A DNA stretch of 64,000 nt from Naasia sp. SYSU D00948 (GCF_017916515.1 NZ_JAFMTA010000001.1:62001-126000), one strand, 5' to 3'. Numbered from the stretch's first letter, positions 8,492 through 16,785 are shown. Notes: generated by a model from the letters alone, not told the origin. Made by a program: numbers and translations.

Positions 8492-8530
8492 GCCCCGGGG
8501 CGCTCCACCGAGGCCCCGAGACCCCTCAAC

Positions 8531-8554
8531 ACGCCGAGGAGCCGCTCTCGGCGT
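8531..8554 (+). terminator. terminator after the MarR gene
   Basis: Perfect 8-bp stem (8531-8538 with 8547-8554) with an 8-base loop, followed by TCCTCC. Confidence 0.6.
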
Positions 8555-8612
8555 TCCTCCGGCTCGGATAGGGGACGCTGGAGATCCAGCGAGCGCGCCG
8601 AGGAGGAGAGGG

Positions 8613-9800
8613 ATGTCCCTGACCCTCGTCCTCGACGTGCTGCTCGTGCTCCTGCTCGTCGGCTACCTCGCGTACGGCCTGCGCGCCGGGCTGCTGCGCA
8701 GCGTGTTCCCGCTGGTCGGGGTCGCGGCGGGAGCGGTGGCGGGCATCCTCCTGCTGCCGGTGCTGACGTCCCTCGTCCCGGATCCCGGCTGGCGCATCGC
8801 GGCCTCCATCGCGCTCGTGGTCGGGCTGGTCGCGATCGGCAACAGCGCGGGCGCCCTCGTCGGGTCCGCGGCGGCCAGCACCGTCGCCCGGGGTCCGCTG
8901 CGGGCCGTGGACAGCGCGCTGGGCGGGGTCGTCACCCTGCTCGTGGCGGCGCTCGTGACCTCGGCGGTCGCCTCCGGAGTCGGTGCGCTCGGCGTGCCGT
9001 TCCTCAGCCGGTCGATCGCCGAGTCGGCCGTGCTGCGCACGATCGACACCGTCACCCCGGCTCCCGTGAAGGCGACGATGGCGCAGCTGCGGTCACTGCT
9101 CATCGAGGACGGCATCCCGAGGATCACGGAGGCCCTCGGCGGCCCGGTGGCACCACCCGACGTACCGGATGTCGCCGCCGGCGGCCCGGGCCTCGAGGCC
9201 GCCGCGCGCTCCGTCGTGAGGATCACCGGCAACGCCTTCGCGTGCGGCCAGAGCCAGACCGGCAGCGGGTTCGTCATCGCGCCCGGCCGGGTCCTGACGA
9301 ACGCGCACGTGGTCTCCGGGCTCGACGAGCCGGTCGTCGAGACGCCCCAGGACGGGGCGGCGTCGGGGCGGGTGGTGTACTTCGATCCCGTCGACGACGT
9401 CGCCGTCGTCGCGGTCGACGGCCTCGTCACTCCGCCGATCACGTTCTCCCCCACGCTCGCGCCGGGCACGAGCGCGGTCGTGCAGGGCTACCCGTTCGGC
9501 GGCCCGTTCACGTCGAAGGGCGCGGAGGTGCTCTCGGTCCAGACATTCGACGTCGGGGACATCTACGGCGACAGCGAGTCACCGCGGAACGTCTACACGC
9601 TCGCCGCCGACGTGCAGCAGGGCAACTCGGGCGGACCGCTGCTGTCGGCCGACGGAGCCGTGGCCGGGCTCGTCTTCGCCAAGAGCGCGGACACCGCGAA
9701 CGTCGGCTACGCGATGACCATGGAGGAGATCACGCCGGTGCTCGCCCAGGCGCCCGCGCTCACGGACGCGGTGTCGTCGGGCGCCTGCATCCGCGGCTGA
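8613..9800 (+). CDS. membrane-anchored trypsin-like serine protease, MarP type
   Basis: A 395-residue protein with an N-terminal CvpA-like membrane domain (about four segments, residues 5-130) and a trypsin-like domain outside the membrane (about 195-390). The triad is visible: His 232 in TNAHVV, Asp 260 or 261 in VDDVAVV, Ser 339 in GNSGGP. A Cys in FACGQ at about 210 and one in SSGACIRG at the C-terminus could form the stabilising disulfide known in the mycobacterial enzyme MarP, which is needed for acid and oxidative stress tolerance and acts on cell-wall enzymes. GAGGAGAG precedes the ATG. The role here is inferred by homology. Confidence 0.85.
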   Translation: MSLTLVLDVLLVLLLVGYLAYGLRAGLLRSVFPLVGVAAGAVAGILLLPVLTSLVPDPGWRIAASIALVVGLVAIGNSAGALVGSAAASTVARGPLRAVDSALGGVVTLLVAALVTSAVASGVGALGVPFLSRSIAESAVLRTIDTVTPAPVKATMAQLRSLLIEDGIPRITEALGGPVAPPDVPDVAAGGPGLEAAARSVVRITGNAFACGQSQTGSGFVIAPGRVLTNAHVVSGLDEPVVETPQDGAASGRVVYFDPVDDVAVVAVDGLVTPPITFSPTLAPGTSAVVQGYPFGGPFTSKGAEVLSVQTFDVGDIYGDSESPRNVYTLAADVQQGNSGGPLLSADGAVAGLVFAKSADTANVGYAMTMEEITPVLAQAPALTDAVSSGACIRG

Positions 9801-9834
9801 GCCTCCCCCGTCGTGCCTCGGGAAGAATGGGGGC

Positions 9835-10596
9835 ATGAGCGACGCCACCTTCACCCGCGAGAGCATCCGGCATGAGCCCGCGGCGCGGGAGCTCCGGGTG
9901 GTGCGCACCGAGCGGCTGACGTCGACCATCACGCGGATCACGCTCGGCGGCGAGGCGCTCGCGGGCTTCGCGGCGCACGGTCCCGAGGACCACGTCAAGC
10001 TCGTGTTCCCCGCCCCGCCCGGCCAGCGCATCCTGCGGGACTACACGCCCGCCGTCTTCGACGAGGCGGCGCAGGAGCTCTCCCTCGACTTCGTCGTGCA
10101 CGGCGACGAGGGACCGGCGACGCGCTTCGCGGCCGGCGCACGTCCCGGCGATCCGCTGGTGGTCGCGGGCCCGAGGGGCTCCCGGCTTCCTCCGCGCGAG
10201 GCGCGCCGGTACGTGCTCATCGCGGACGAGGCGTCCCTTCCGGCGATGTCGCGGTGGATCGCGGCGGTGCGAGGGCGCGCCGAGGTGGTCGCCTTCGTGC
10301 AGTCCGAGTCCTCCGACGTGCTCGACTACCCGCTGCCGCGAGGTGACGGGATCCAGGTGACGAGGATCCCGACGGGCGCGGACGCCGCCCTCGCCGCCGT
10401 CGAGGAGGTGGCGATCGACGAGCACACCTACGTGTGGGCGGCCGGCGAGGCCACCGGCCTCATCCCCCTCCGTAGGGCGCTCCGGAGGCAGCGCGGGCTC
10501 GCGAAGGACCGCGCCAAGGTCGACGGCTACTGGCGGCGCGGAGTCGCGGGGATGGACCACCACGCGCCGCTCGACCCGGAGGACCCGGAGGACTGA
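9835..10596 (+). CDS. siderophore-interacting protein (ferric-siderophore reductase)
   Basis: A 253-residue protein of the SIP/ViuB family, which uses FAD and NAD(P)H to reduce iron in imported ferric siderophores. The FAD-binding barrel carries RITLGGEALAGF and the motif RDYTPAVFD; the reductase part has ATRFAAGARPGDPLVVAGPRGS, YVLIADEASLPAMSRWI and the C-terminal WAAGEATGLIPLRRALR with YWRRGVAGMDH. All parts are present and the length is normal. The ATG has AAGAAT 6 bases upstream, a weaker form of the leaderless box seen elsewhere. No siderophore uptake genes are adjacent. Confidence 0.9.
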   Translation: MSDATFTRESIRHEPAARELRVVRTERLTSTITRITLGGEALAGFAAHGPEDHVKLVFPAPPGQRILRDYTPAVFDEAAQELSLDFVVHGDEGPATRFAAGARPGDPLVVAGPRGSRLPPREARRYVLIADEASLPAMSRWIAAVRGRAEVVAFVQSESSDVLDYPLPRGDGIQVTRIPTGADAALAAVEEVAIDEHTYVWAAGEATGLIPLRRALRRQRGLAKDRAKVDGYWRRGVAGMDHHAPLDPEDPED

Positions 10597-10602
10597 CCCC
10601 GG

Positions 10603-11136
10603 TCAGCCGGTGACGGTGTCGAGCGCCGCCACCTCGAGTCCTTCGACGGCCGAGCGCCCGCCGAGGTCGGCGAGCTCGATCACGACGGCGGCCCCGATGA
10701 CCGTGTCGCCGGCCTTCTCGAGGAGCCGCCGGGCGGCGGCGAGGGTGCCGCCCGTCGCGAGCACGTCGTCGACGAGGAGCACGCGCCGGTCCCGGCCGAC
10801 CGTCTCGCGCAGCTGGAGCTCCGCGGATCCGTACTCGAGGTCGTACCGCTCGGAGATCACGGGCGGCGGCAGCTTGCCGGGCTTCCGCAGAGGCAGCACT
10901 CCGGTCCCCGTCGCGTAGGCGATCCCGGCGGCGAGGAGGAAGCCGCGCGCCTCGGCGCCCGCCACGGCGTCGAAGCGCCCGCGGAAGGGCTCCGCCATGC
11001 CGTCGACGACCGCGGCGAAGGCGGCGGCGTCGGCGAACACCCCGGAGAGGTCCCGAAACAGGATCCCCGGGGACGGGAAGTCGGGCGTCGTGGTCGTGAG
11101 GGCACGCACCACCTCGGATGCGGAGGAGCTCGTCAC
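10603..11136 (-). CDS. apt: adenine phosphoribosyltransferase
   Basis: A 177-residue enzyme converting adenine and PRPP to AMP in purine salvage. The PRPP-binding motif VLLVDDVLATGGT lies at residues 119-131, and the N-terminal TTPDFPSPGILFRDLSGVFAD and AGAEARGFLLAAGIA segments are typical of Apt. It begins at GTG 11136, set by a TAAGGT box 6 bases upstream. It converges with the siderophore protein gene, with 6 bases between. Confidence 0.95.
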   Translation of the reverse strand: MTSSSASEVVRALTTTTPDFPSPGILFRDLSGVFADAAAFAAVVDGMAEPFRGRFDAVAGAEARGFLLAAGIAYATGTGVLPLRKPGKLPPPVISERYDLEYGSAELQLRETVGRDRRVLLVDDVLATGGTLAAARRLLEKAGDTVIGAAVVIELADLGGRSAVEGLEVAALDTVTG

Positions 11137-11142
11137 CCCTTC

Positions 11143-11148
11143 ACCTTA
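11143..11148 (-). promoter_or_regulatory. -10 box TAAGGT for apt
   Basis: Ends 6 bases before the GTG start; it overlaps the 3' end of the VOC gene, so apt has its own promoter inside the upstream gene. Confidence 0.45.
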
Positions 11149-11550
11149 GGCCGCCCCGTCGCCCTCCTCCTCGGCCTGGATGACGAGCAGCATGGTCCCC
11201 TCGGGATCCCTGAGGTAGGCCACGCGCTCGCCCCAGGGAGTCTCGACCGGCCGGACGGGGACCGGAGCCCCGAGACGTTCGGCCGCAGCGACGGCCGCGT
11301 CGAGGTCGGCGACGTAGAGGCAGACGTCGACGGCGTGGCCGGTCGCCGGCAGCGGCGTCTCGCCGTACATGGCCGGAGTCGTGCCCACGCCCAGCGCGAC
11401 CTGCCCGTCGCCGACGGCGAGCGAGACGTAAACCGGATCCCCGTCGGGCGGGAACCCGTACACCTGCTGGGCGCCGAACACCTCGACGTAGAAGCGCCGC
11501 GTGGCGAGGAGGTCGGTGCAGTGGACGATCGGGAACACTCGCCGTTCCAT
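11146..11550 (-). CDS. VOC-family (glyoxalase/bleomycin-resistance fold) protein
   Basis: A 134-residue protein of the vicinal oxygen chelate superfamily, with two beta-alpha-beta-beta-beta units: FPIVHCTDLLATRRFYVEVFG at the N-terminus and GHAVDVCLYVADLDAAVAAAERLG, then RVAYLRDPEGTMLLVIQ at the C-terminus. Metal ligands of the glyoxalase type would be the His near residue 9 and the second-half His in ATGHAVD, but a final Glu is not clear. ATG 11550 is preferred over GTG 11559 because a TAGGGT box sits 7 bases upstream. Substrate unknown. Confidence 0.75.
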   Translation of the reverse strand: MERRVFPIVHCTDLLATRRFYVEVFGAQQVYGFPPDGDPVYVSLAVGDGQVALGVGTTPAMYGETPLPATGHAVDVCLYVADLDAAVAAAERLGAPVPVRPVETPWGERVAYLRDPEGTMLLVIQAEEEGDGAA

Positions 11551-11557
11551 GCCGCAC

Positions 11558-11563
11558 ACCCTA
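11558..11563 (-). promoter_or_regulatory. -10 box TAGGGT for the VOC gene
   Basis: Ends 7 bases before ATG 11550 on the minus strand and decides between the two candidate starts. Confidence 0.45.
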
Positions 11564-11605
11564 GCGCCGCGGCCGGAGAGCCTGTGCGAGCAGCCGGGAC
11601 CTCGC

Positions 11606-12106
11606 CTAGCGCTGCAGGACGGGTGCGCGCTGCTCCAGCTGCTGCCGCGCGCGCGCGGCCCGCTTGAGCTCGCGGGCCTTGGCGGCGGTCAGGATCACCA
11701 CCGCCAGGGCGCCGAGGACCGCGCCGGACGTGTTCGATGCGACGTCCCGGATGTCCGCCACGCGCGACGTGAAGACGAGCAGCTGGGCGAGCTCGATCGC
11801 CACGGAGAGCCCGAAGCCGAGCAGCATCGCGAGCCACCACTTGCCTCGGCCGAGCAGGAGGACGAAGAACATCCCGACCGGGAAGAACATCGCGATGTTG
11901 GCCGCGAACTCCACGTCCGCATAGTCGATCCAGCGCGTGCCCGGGATGCGGTCGAGCACGGAGAGCACGGTCCAGACGAACCCGTCCGTGCCGTCGCCGA
12001 GCGGGAGCTGCGGGGACAGCGTCACCCAGCCGACGAAGGCGAGGTACGCGAACGTCACCACGCTGAGGAGGGGGTGTCGCCGGAACATCTCTCCATCCTT
12101 CGCCAT
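11606..12106 (-). CDS. VanZ-like membrane protein
   Basis: A 166-residue membrane protein with four hydrophobic segments and the VanZ-like signature TLSPQLPLGD, then FAANIAMFFPVGMFFVLLLG, LSVAIELAQLLVFTSRVADIRDVASNTSGAVLGAL. The family is named for the teicoplanin-resistance protein VanZ but most chromosomal members are uncharacterised cell-envelope proteins. A basic C-terminal tail follows the last segment. It lies 55 bases downstream of the HelR-like gene on the same strand. Confidence 0.8.
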   Translation of the reverse strand: MAKDGEMFRRHPLLSVVTFAYLAFVGWVTLSPQLPLGDGTDGFVWTVLSVLDRIPGTRWIDYADVEFAANIAMFFPVGMFFVLLLGRGKWWLAMLLGFGLSVAIELAQLLVFTSRVADIRDVASNTSGAVLGALAVVILTAAKARELKRAARARQQLEQRAPVLQR

Positions 12107-12161
12107 CGGCCTCTGGCTGCGCCTTGAGAAACCCGCGAGCTGCGGAATTCGTGTGCGGCTC

Positions 12162-14393
12162 TCAGCTCTGTGCAGGGATCACGACCGACAGCCGCTGCGT
12201 CGCGCGCGTGAGCGCGACGTAGAGGGAGCTGGCGCCTCTCGGCTCGCCTCGCACGATCCCCTCGGGATCGACGACCACGACCGCGTCGAACTCGAGGCCC
12301 TTCGCGGTGTGCGGCCCGAGCACCGAGATCGGGCGGGACAGGGTGTCGAGCCCCAGCCCGACCTCCTCCCCGAAGCGCTCGCGCAGAGCCGCGGCGACGG
12401 CCGTGATCCGTCCGTTGGGGGCGATCACCGCCAGCGTGCCCGTCGAGTCCACGTCCCGGTCCTCGCCCACCGCGCGGACGACGGCCGGGATGACGCGGTC
12501 CGGCGCGACCCGCAGGCGGCGCGGCTCCCACTCGGAGTCGCGGACGGACCGCGAGGGGGTGACGGCGAGCCCGTACTGACGCGCGGCCTCCTCCGCGAGC
12601 TGGGCGATCTGGGTCGGTGTGCGGTAGTTGACCGTGAGCTCCTCGAGCCGGAACTCGGACGTGAGCGGCTTCACGGCGTCCGCCCAGTTCGCGGCCGCGG
12701 AGGGCGAGCTCGCCTGCGCGATGTCGCCCACGATCGTGAAGGAGCGCAGCGGCGCTCGCCGGCGGAGGAGGCGCCACTGCATCGGCGACAGCTCCTGCGC
12801 CTCGTCGACGACGACGTGGCCGTAGGTCCAGGTCCGGTCCGTCATCGCGCGCTCGGACGCGGTGAGGCGGGGACCCGAGGCGGCGAAGTTGTCCGCGAGC
12901 GCCTCGGCGCTCACGAGGCCCTCGACGCCCATGTTCCTGATCGCGTTCTCCGCGTTCTCGACGTCCAGCTGCCGCTGACGGCGCGCGGCGGCCTCCTTGG
13001 CACCCGACGCGCTGGGCGCCTCCCCGAGCAGCTCGGCCGCCTCGTCGAGGAGCGGGACGTCCGCCACGGTGAACGGCTCGTCCCGACGCCGGGCCAGGAG
13101 GGCCCGGCGCTCCGCCGACCAGCTCGGGGTCAGCGAGGCGAGCCAGGACGGGCGGGAGTAGAGGTCGCCCAGCAGCTTCTCGGGGGTCAGCGGCAGCCAT
13201 GCTGTGTTGAGGAGGACGCGGACGTCCTGGCTCGTGCGCAGGTCCTCGCGCAGCATCCGCAGGTCCTCGTCCTCGAGGGTGTCGCCGCCGCCCCGCAGCT
13301 GGGCGGCCAGCTGAGCCGTGAGCGCGGCGAGCGCGTGCGACACGAAGGTCACACGGGCCTCGTTGTGCGGCTTCCGGGTCTCCTGAGCGCGGCGGATGGC
13401 GCGGACGATCAGCTCCGGCTCGACGTCGAGCCGCTCCCCGTTGACCTCGATGGTCTGCACCGTCTTCGGCGCCACTTGCCGGGACTGGACCGCCCGCTTG
13501 AGCAGCTCGGCCATCCGCAGCGAGCCCTTGAGCGCGGCCGTCGCGGGCGGATCCTCGTCCTGCGTGTCGAGCCCGGGATAGAGCTGCCCGACGCTCGAGA
13601 GCACGACGCCCGTCTCACCGAGGGACGGCAGGACCTGCTCGATGTACTGCAGGAAGCTGCGGGACGGGCCGACCACGAGCAGACCCGACGACGCCAGGCG
13701 CTCGCGGTGCGTGTAGAGGAGGTAGGCGGCACGGTGCAGGGCGACGGCGGTCTTGCCGGTGCCGGGACCGCCCTGCACGACGAGGACGCCGCGGAGGTCC
13801 GAGCGGATGATCCGGTCCTGCTCGGCCTGGATCGTCCCGACGATGTCCTGCATGCGACCGGTGCGCTGAGCGGTGAGCGCGGCCATGAGGGCGCTCTCAC
13901 CCGTCAGCGGGCGGTCCTCGTCGGTCGCGGCGTCGCCGAAGACCTCGTCCTCGATCCGCGTGACGGACCGCCCCTCGGTGCTGAGGTGCCGCCGTGCCCG
14001 GATGCCGAGCGGGTGCGCAGCCGTCGCCTGGTAGAACGCGCTCGCCTGCGGGACACGCCAGTCGAGCAGGAGCGGCTGGAGGTCGGCATCCCGCAGGCCG
14101 ATGCGGCCGATGTAGCGGAGGTCGCCCTCCTCGGTCTCGAGGCGGCCGAACGCCAGGCGGTCGTCGACCTCGCGCAGCTGGGCGATGCGGTCCTCGAAGA
14201 TGCGCGCCATCGCGTCGCGCTCCGAGCGGTTCTGATGCGTGCCGCCGATGGGCGCGCGGCGGACCCGGTCGAGCTCACGCGCGGCCTCCGCCTTGACCGC
14301 GTCGAGGCGCTCGTACAGCAGGGAGAGGTAGGCCTGCTCCCGGTCGAGCTCGCGGGACATCGCGGACCCGGCGATCCTGGAATCCGTGCTCAT
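12162..14393 (-). CDS. helR: HelD/HelR-like RNA polymerase recycling ATPase
   Basis: A 743-residue superfamily-1 helicase-like protein. The N-terminal region (about 12-85) is a predicted antiparallel coiled coil. The ATPase begins with GGPGTGKTAVALHRAAYLL (Walker A, residues 208-215), followed later by HVVVDEAQELSPMQWRLLRR, TIVGDIAQ, the VNYRTP motif and ALTRATQRL. Actinobacterial proteins of this kind remove stalled or drug-bound RNA polymerase from DNA; the HelR subgroup gives rifamycin tolerance. The inverted repeat typical of rifamycin-induced promoters is not apparent in the 70 bases upstream. HelD versus HelR subgroup is an inference. Confidence 0.75.
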   Translation of the reverse strand: MSTDSRIAGSAMSRELDREQAYLSLLYERLDAVKAEAARELDRVRRAPIGGTHQNRSERDAMARIFEDRIAQLREVDDRLAFGRLETEEGDLRYIGRIGLRDADLQPLLLDWRVPQASAFYQATAAHPLGIRARRHLSTEGRSVTRIEDEVFGDAATDEDRPLTGESALMAALTAQRTGRMQDIVGTIQAEQDRIIRSDLRGVLVVQGGPGTGKTAVALHRAAYLLYTHRERLASSGLLVVGPSRSFLQYIEQVLPSLGETGVVLSSVGQLYPGLDTQDEDPPATAALKGSLRMAELLKRAVQSRQVAPKTVQTIEVNGERLDVEPELIVRAIRRAQETRKPHNEARVTFVSHALAALTAQLAAQLRGGGDTLEDEDLRMLREDLRTSQDVRVLLNTAWLPLTPEKLLGDLYSRPSWLASLTPSWSAERRALLARRRDEPFTVADVPLLDEAAELLGEAPSASGAKEAAARRQRQLDVENAENAIRNMGVEGLVSAEALADNFAASGPRLTASERAMTDRTWTYGHVVVDEAQELSPMQWRLLRRRAPLRSFTIVGDIAQASSPSAAANWADAVKPLTSEFRLEELTVNYRTPTQIAQLAEEAARQYGLAVTPSRSVRDSEWEPRRLRVAPDRVIPAVVRAVGEDRDVDSTGTLAVIAPNGRITAVAAALRERFGEEVGLGLDTLSRPISVLGPHTAKGLEFDAVVVVDPEGIVRGEPRGASSLYVALTRATQRLSVVIPAQS

Positions 14394-14463
14394 GCCCTGC
14401 CCGCCTCGTGCCAGTCCGAGCGCGGGGAGCGCTCGAAAATCGGGGACACGAGTCTACCCGGGT

Positions 14464-14979
14464 TCAGGACGCGGCCTGCTGCTCCGACTCGCCGGACAGG
14501 ATCTCCTCGGCGCGCGCACAGGAGGACGGGCTGATCCGCTCGATGATCCGCTCGGAGATCGCGCCCAGCGTCGCCTTCTCCTCCTCCGAGAGGACGTCGA
14601 AGAAGATCCGGCGCAGCTCGACAGCGTTCCCGCGAGACGCGCGGAGCACGGCACGCCGACCCTCGGGGAGCAGCGTCACCCAGGAGCCGCGCAGGTCGGT
14701 GGGACACTCCCGGCGCTCGACGAGGCCGCGCGAGACCATGCGCGTCACCTGGTGCGAGACGCGGCTCTTCTCCCAGCCCAGCAGCTCGACCAGATCCTTG
14801 CCGCGCAGCTGGTTGTGCGGCGACTTGAAGAGCGAGAGGAGGATCTCGAAGTCCGGCACGGAGATGCCGGCGTCGTCCTGCAGCTGCTGCTCGAGGGCTC
14901 GATCGAGCCGGCGGCGCATGGCCACGAACGAGCGCCAGACGGCCCAGTCCGCCTCGGGGATGTCGCTCACCTCGCTCAT
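14464..14979 (-). CDS. MarR-family repressor, divergent from the flavin reductase
   Basis: A 171-residue MarR protein: VPDFEILLSLFKSPHNQLRGKDLVELLGWEKSRVSHQVTRMVSRGLVERRE is the winged helix, DLRGSWVTLLPEGRRAVLRA the wing and following helix. The GWEKSRVSHQVTRM recognition helix is characteristic of the subgroup that controls a divergent flavin-dependent oxidoreductase. The intergenic region toward that gene holds three copies of TGACAYGTCACC, the likely operator, so it probably represses the flavin reductase and perhaps itself, responding to a redox-active small molecule (inference). Confidence 0.85.
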   Translation of the reverse strand: MSEVSDIPEADWAVWRSFVAMRRRLDRALEQQLQDDAGISVPDFEILLSLFKSPHNQLRGKDLVELLGWEKSRVSHQVTRMVSRGLVERRECPTDLRGSWVTLLPEGRRAVLRASRGNAVELRRIFFDVLSEEEKATLGAISERIIERISPSSCARAEEILSGESEQQAAS

Positions 14980-14987
14980 GGCGCCCC

Positions 14988-14993
14988 ACGCTA
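14988..14993 (-). promoter_or_regulatory. -10 box TAGCGT for the MarR gene
   Basis: Ends 8 bases before ATG 14979; 12 bases from the first operator copy, so the repressor could control its own transcription. Confidence 0.4.
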
Positions 14994-15004
14994 CACCGCT
15001 CAGG

Positions 15005-15062
15005 TTGACATGTCACCTACTATGGGGTTAATTGGTGACACGTCACCAGTTGACACGTCACC
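15005..15062 (+). promoter_or_regulatory. triple operator and promoter of the flavin reductase
   Basis: Three copies of TGACAYGTCACC begin at 15006, 15036 and 15051. The first core TGACATGTCA is a perfect palindrome. TTGACA at 15005-15010 is a good -35 and TTAATT at 15028-15033 a plausible -10 at 17 bases spacing, so the first copy covers the -35 and the others lie at and after the start of transcription. This is the expected layout for steric repression by the divergent MarR protein. Confidence 0.75.
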
Positions 15063-15083
15063 ATCCAGAGATCAAGGAGCACT

Positions 15084-15668
15084 GTGCCCGACCTCAAGAT
15101 CGCCGTCATCCTCGGCAGCACGCGTCCCGGCCGCAACGGCGAAGCCGTCGCGAGGTGGGTCCTCGAGCAGGCCGCCACGCGCACCGAGGCGACGTACGAG
15201 CTCGTCGACCTCGCCGACTTCCCCCTGCCTCACCTCGACGAGGGCATGCCTCCGTCGATGGCCCAGTACGCGAACGCGCACACCAAGGCCTGGTCCGACC
15301 GCATCGCGGGCTTCGACGGCTACATCTTCGTGACCCCCGAGTACAACCACAGCACCTCGGGCGTCCTCAAGAACGCGATCGACTACCTGTACACCGAGTG
15401 GAACAACAAGGCGGCGGCCTTCGTCGCCTACGGCAGCGTCGGCGGCGCGCGCGCGGTCGAGCACCTGCGCGGCATCGCGTCCGAGCTCCAGCTCGCCCAC
15501 GTCCGCCAGCAGCTGAGCTTCTCGCTGTTCTCCGACTTCGAGAACTTCAACACCTTCACCCCGGGCCCGCAGCACGCCGGGGCCGCCACGGTGCTGTTCG
15601 ATCAGCTCGAGGCATGGACCGCCGCGATGAAGAGCGTCCGCGCGCCCCAGGTCGCCGTCGAGGCCTGA
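15084..15668 (+). CDS. NAD(P)H-dependent FMN reductase
   Basis: A 194-residue flavodoxin-fold reductase. GSTRPGRNGEAVARW (residues 10-24) is the FMN phosphate-binding loop and TPEYNHSTSGVLKNAIDYLY (about 83-102) is the family signature for quinone, azo dye or chromate reductases. Start GTG 15084 has AAGGAG 6-11 bases upstream. The gene lies behind the triple MarR operator and ends in a strong terminator, so it is a single-gene regulon. The physiological electron acceptor cannot be read from sequence. Confidence 0.9.
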   Translation: MPDLKIAVILGSTRPGRNGEAVARWVLEQAATRTEATYELVDLADFPLPHLDEGMPPSMAQYANAHTKAWSDRIAGFDGYIFVTPEYNHSTSGVLKNAIDYLYTEWNNKAAAFVAYGSVGGARAVEHLRGIASELQLAHVRQQLSFSLFSDFENFNTFTPGPQHAGAATVLFDQLEAWTAAMKSVRAPQVAVEA

Positions 15669-15682
15669 TCGCGCTTGCACGG

Positions 15683-15713
15683 GAGCCCCTCCAGGAGGAC
15701 CCTGGAGGGGCTC
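15683..15713 (+). terminator. terminator after the flavin reductase
   Basis: Perfect 13-bp stem (15683-15695 with 15701-15713), 5-base loop, followed by TCTCGTCG. It may also serve the converging DUF1353 gene. Confidence 0.8.
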
Positions 15714-15775
15714 TCTCGTCGCCCGGAAGTGAGACAGGCCATGCCGCCTCCCCGGGCGACGAGTCGTTCCCGGAC

Positions 15776-16576
15776 CTAGCGGCTGCGGCCGGCCCGCTCG
15801 TGCTCAGCTTCGCGGACGCGGTTCCTCGCCCTCACCTTCGCCCGCCGGGTCCTCCCGAGCGGACCCGCCTTCGGCATCGGTCTGCGTCGCCTGCCGAGGA
15901 GCCAGTCCACGAGGTCGAGCAGGAGCAGCAGGTACTGACCGAGCAGCGCGGCGGCCGCGATCGGCAGGAACAGGACGCCCGAGTAGATCAGCACACCCAT
16001 CGGGAACGCGTCCGCGCCCCAGATCAGGACCGTGAGCGCCGGCAGGGCGACCAGCAGCAGACCCCAGGCCCCGAGCAGGCCCGTCATCGCGATCCAGATG
16101 GACGCGGTGCCGGCGAGCGCGTGCAGCGCCATGGCGACCGCCCGCCAGCGCCGCGGCCCCCAGTAGCGCTCGAGCGTGACGGCGGCGACGAGCAGCTGCG
16201 TGCGCATCCAGGTGCTGCCCGACTCGCGCAGCGCCACCGCGAACAGCCGGTCGGCCTCCCGCCGCTGCCGGATCCAGATCTCCGGATCCGGGTTGAGCGA
16301 CTCCCACCACAGCTGATCGTGCATGAGGGCCGCCGCGGTCTGCCGCCCGTGGCTCGAGATCAGCCCCCAGAGGAACGGCGGCACCGACGCCAGGTCGGTC
16401 GCGTTCGACCCCTTCGCCGGGCGCGACTCGTCGTGCGCGCGGATCACGTACCGCTCGGACTCCGGCCGCCCGCTCTCGAGGAACGTGAACGACCGCGTGA
16501 GCTGGAAGGTGCCCGGCGCGCGCTGCACCAGGTGGATGCGGTCGAGCCGGCGGCCGTCCTCCGTGGCGAAGGGCAT
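15776..16576 (-). CDS. DUF1353 domain protein with C-terminal membrane segments
   Basis: A 266-residue protein. The N-terminal half (about 1-115) contains the DUF1353 pattern GSNATDLASVPPFLWGLISSHGRQTAAALMHDQLWW, a small domain common in phage and bacterial proteins with no agreed function. The second half has about three hydrophobic segments (about 145-225) and a very basic C-terminal tail (RRKR-rich). DUF1353 plus membrane segments is an uncommon arrangement. AGGGGAG precedes the ATG. Convergent with the flavin reductase. Confidence 0.65.
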   Translation of the reverse strand: MPFATEDGRRLDRIHLVQRAPGTFQLTRSFTFLESGRPESERYVIRAHDESRPAKGSNATDLASVPPFLWGLISSHGRQTAAALMHDQLWWESLNPDPEIWIRQRREADRLFAVALRESGSTWMRTQLLVAAVTLERYWGPRRWRAVAMALHALAGTASIWIAMTGLLGAWGLLLVALPALTVLIWGADAFPMGVLIYSGVLFLPIAAAALLGQYLLLLLDLVDWLLGRRRRPMPKAGPLGRTRRAKVRARNRVREAEHERAGRSR

Positions 16577-16630
16577 GCTCAGCCGCTCCCCTGCTCGCCC
16601 GGACCCGTCACGTCATCAGCCTAGGCAGGC

Positions 16631-16694
16631 GCGCGCCCCCGTCCTGTCCGCACTATTGGGGCGCGCCCACGTCTTGTCTGCGCGCGCCATCGGG
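16631..16694. repeat. two-copy tandem imperfect repeat of about 30 bases
   Basis: Copy 1 (16631-16660) and copy 2 (16661-16694) share GCGCGCCC, CGTC, TGTC and end in GGG. Copy 2 has a short GC-rich insertion. Confidence 0.55.
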
Positions 16695-16714
16695 CGCATC
16701 CTGAAGACCTCAAG

Positions 16715-16785
16715 GAACTCGCCGGACCGGATTCGAGTCGGAGGCATCGCCCCGCCACCGGACGGCGAGTTCTTTCTTTGTCTTC
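16715..16785 (+). terminator. plus-strand terminator-like hairpin with T-rich tail
   Basis: Perfect 10-bp stem (16715-16724 with 16763-16772) around a 38-base loop, then TTTCTTTGTCTTCC. It faces the plus strand although both flanking genes are on the minus strand, so it may end an unannotated small RNA. Confidence 0.4.

Noticed and set aside
14394-14463. Rifamycin-associated element upstream of the HelR-like gene
   Set aside because: No inverted repeat of the expected form is visible in the short upstream gap.
11937-14534. Long plus-strand open frame over the HelR-like gene
   Set aside because: Antisense shadow; the minus-strand frame has clear ATPase motifs.
16715-16772. tRNA-like T-arm (TTCGA-type) within a 10-bp hairpin
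   Set aside because: The paired region is 58 bases, lacks anticodon arm and proper T-stem pairing; treated as a hairpin, not a tRNA.
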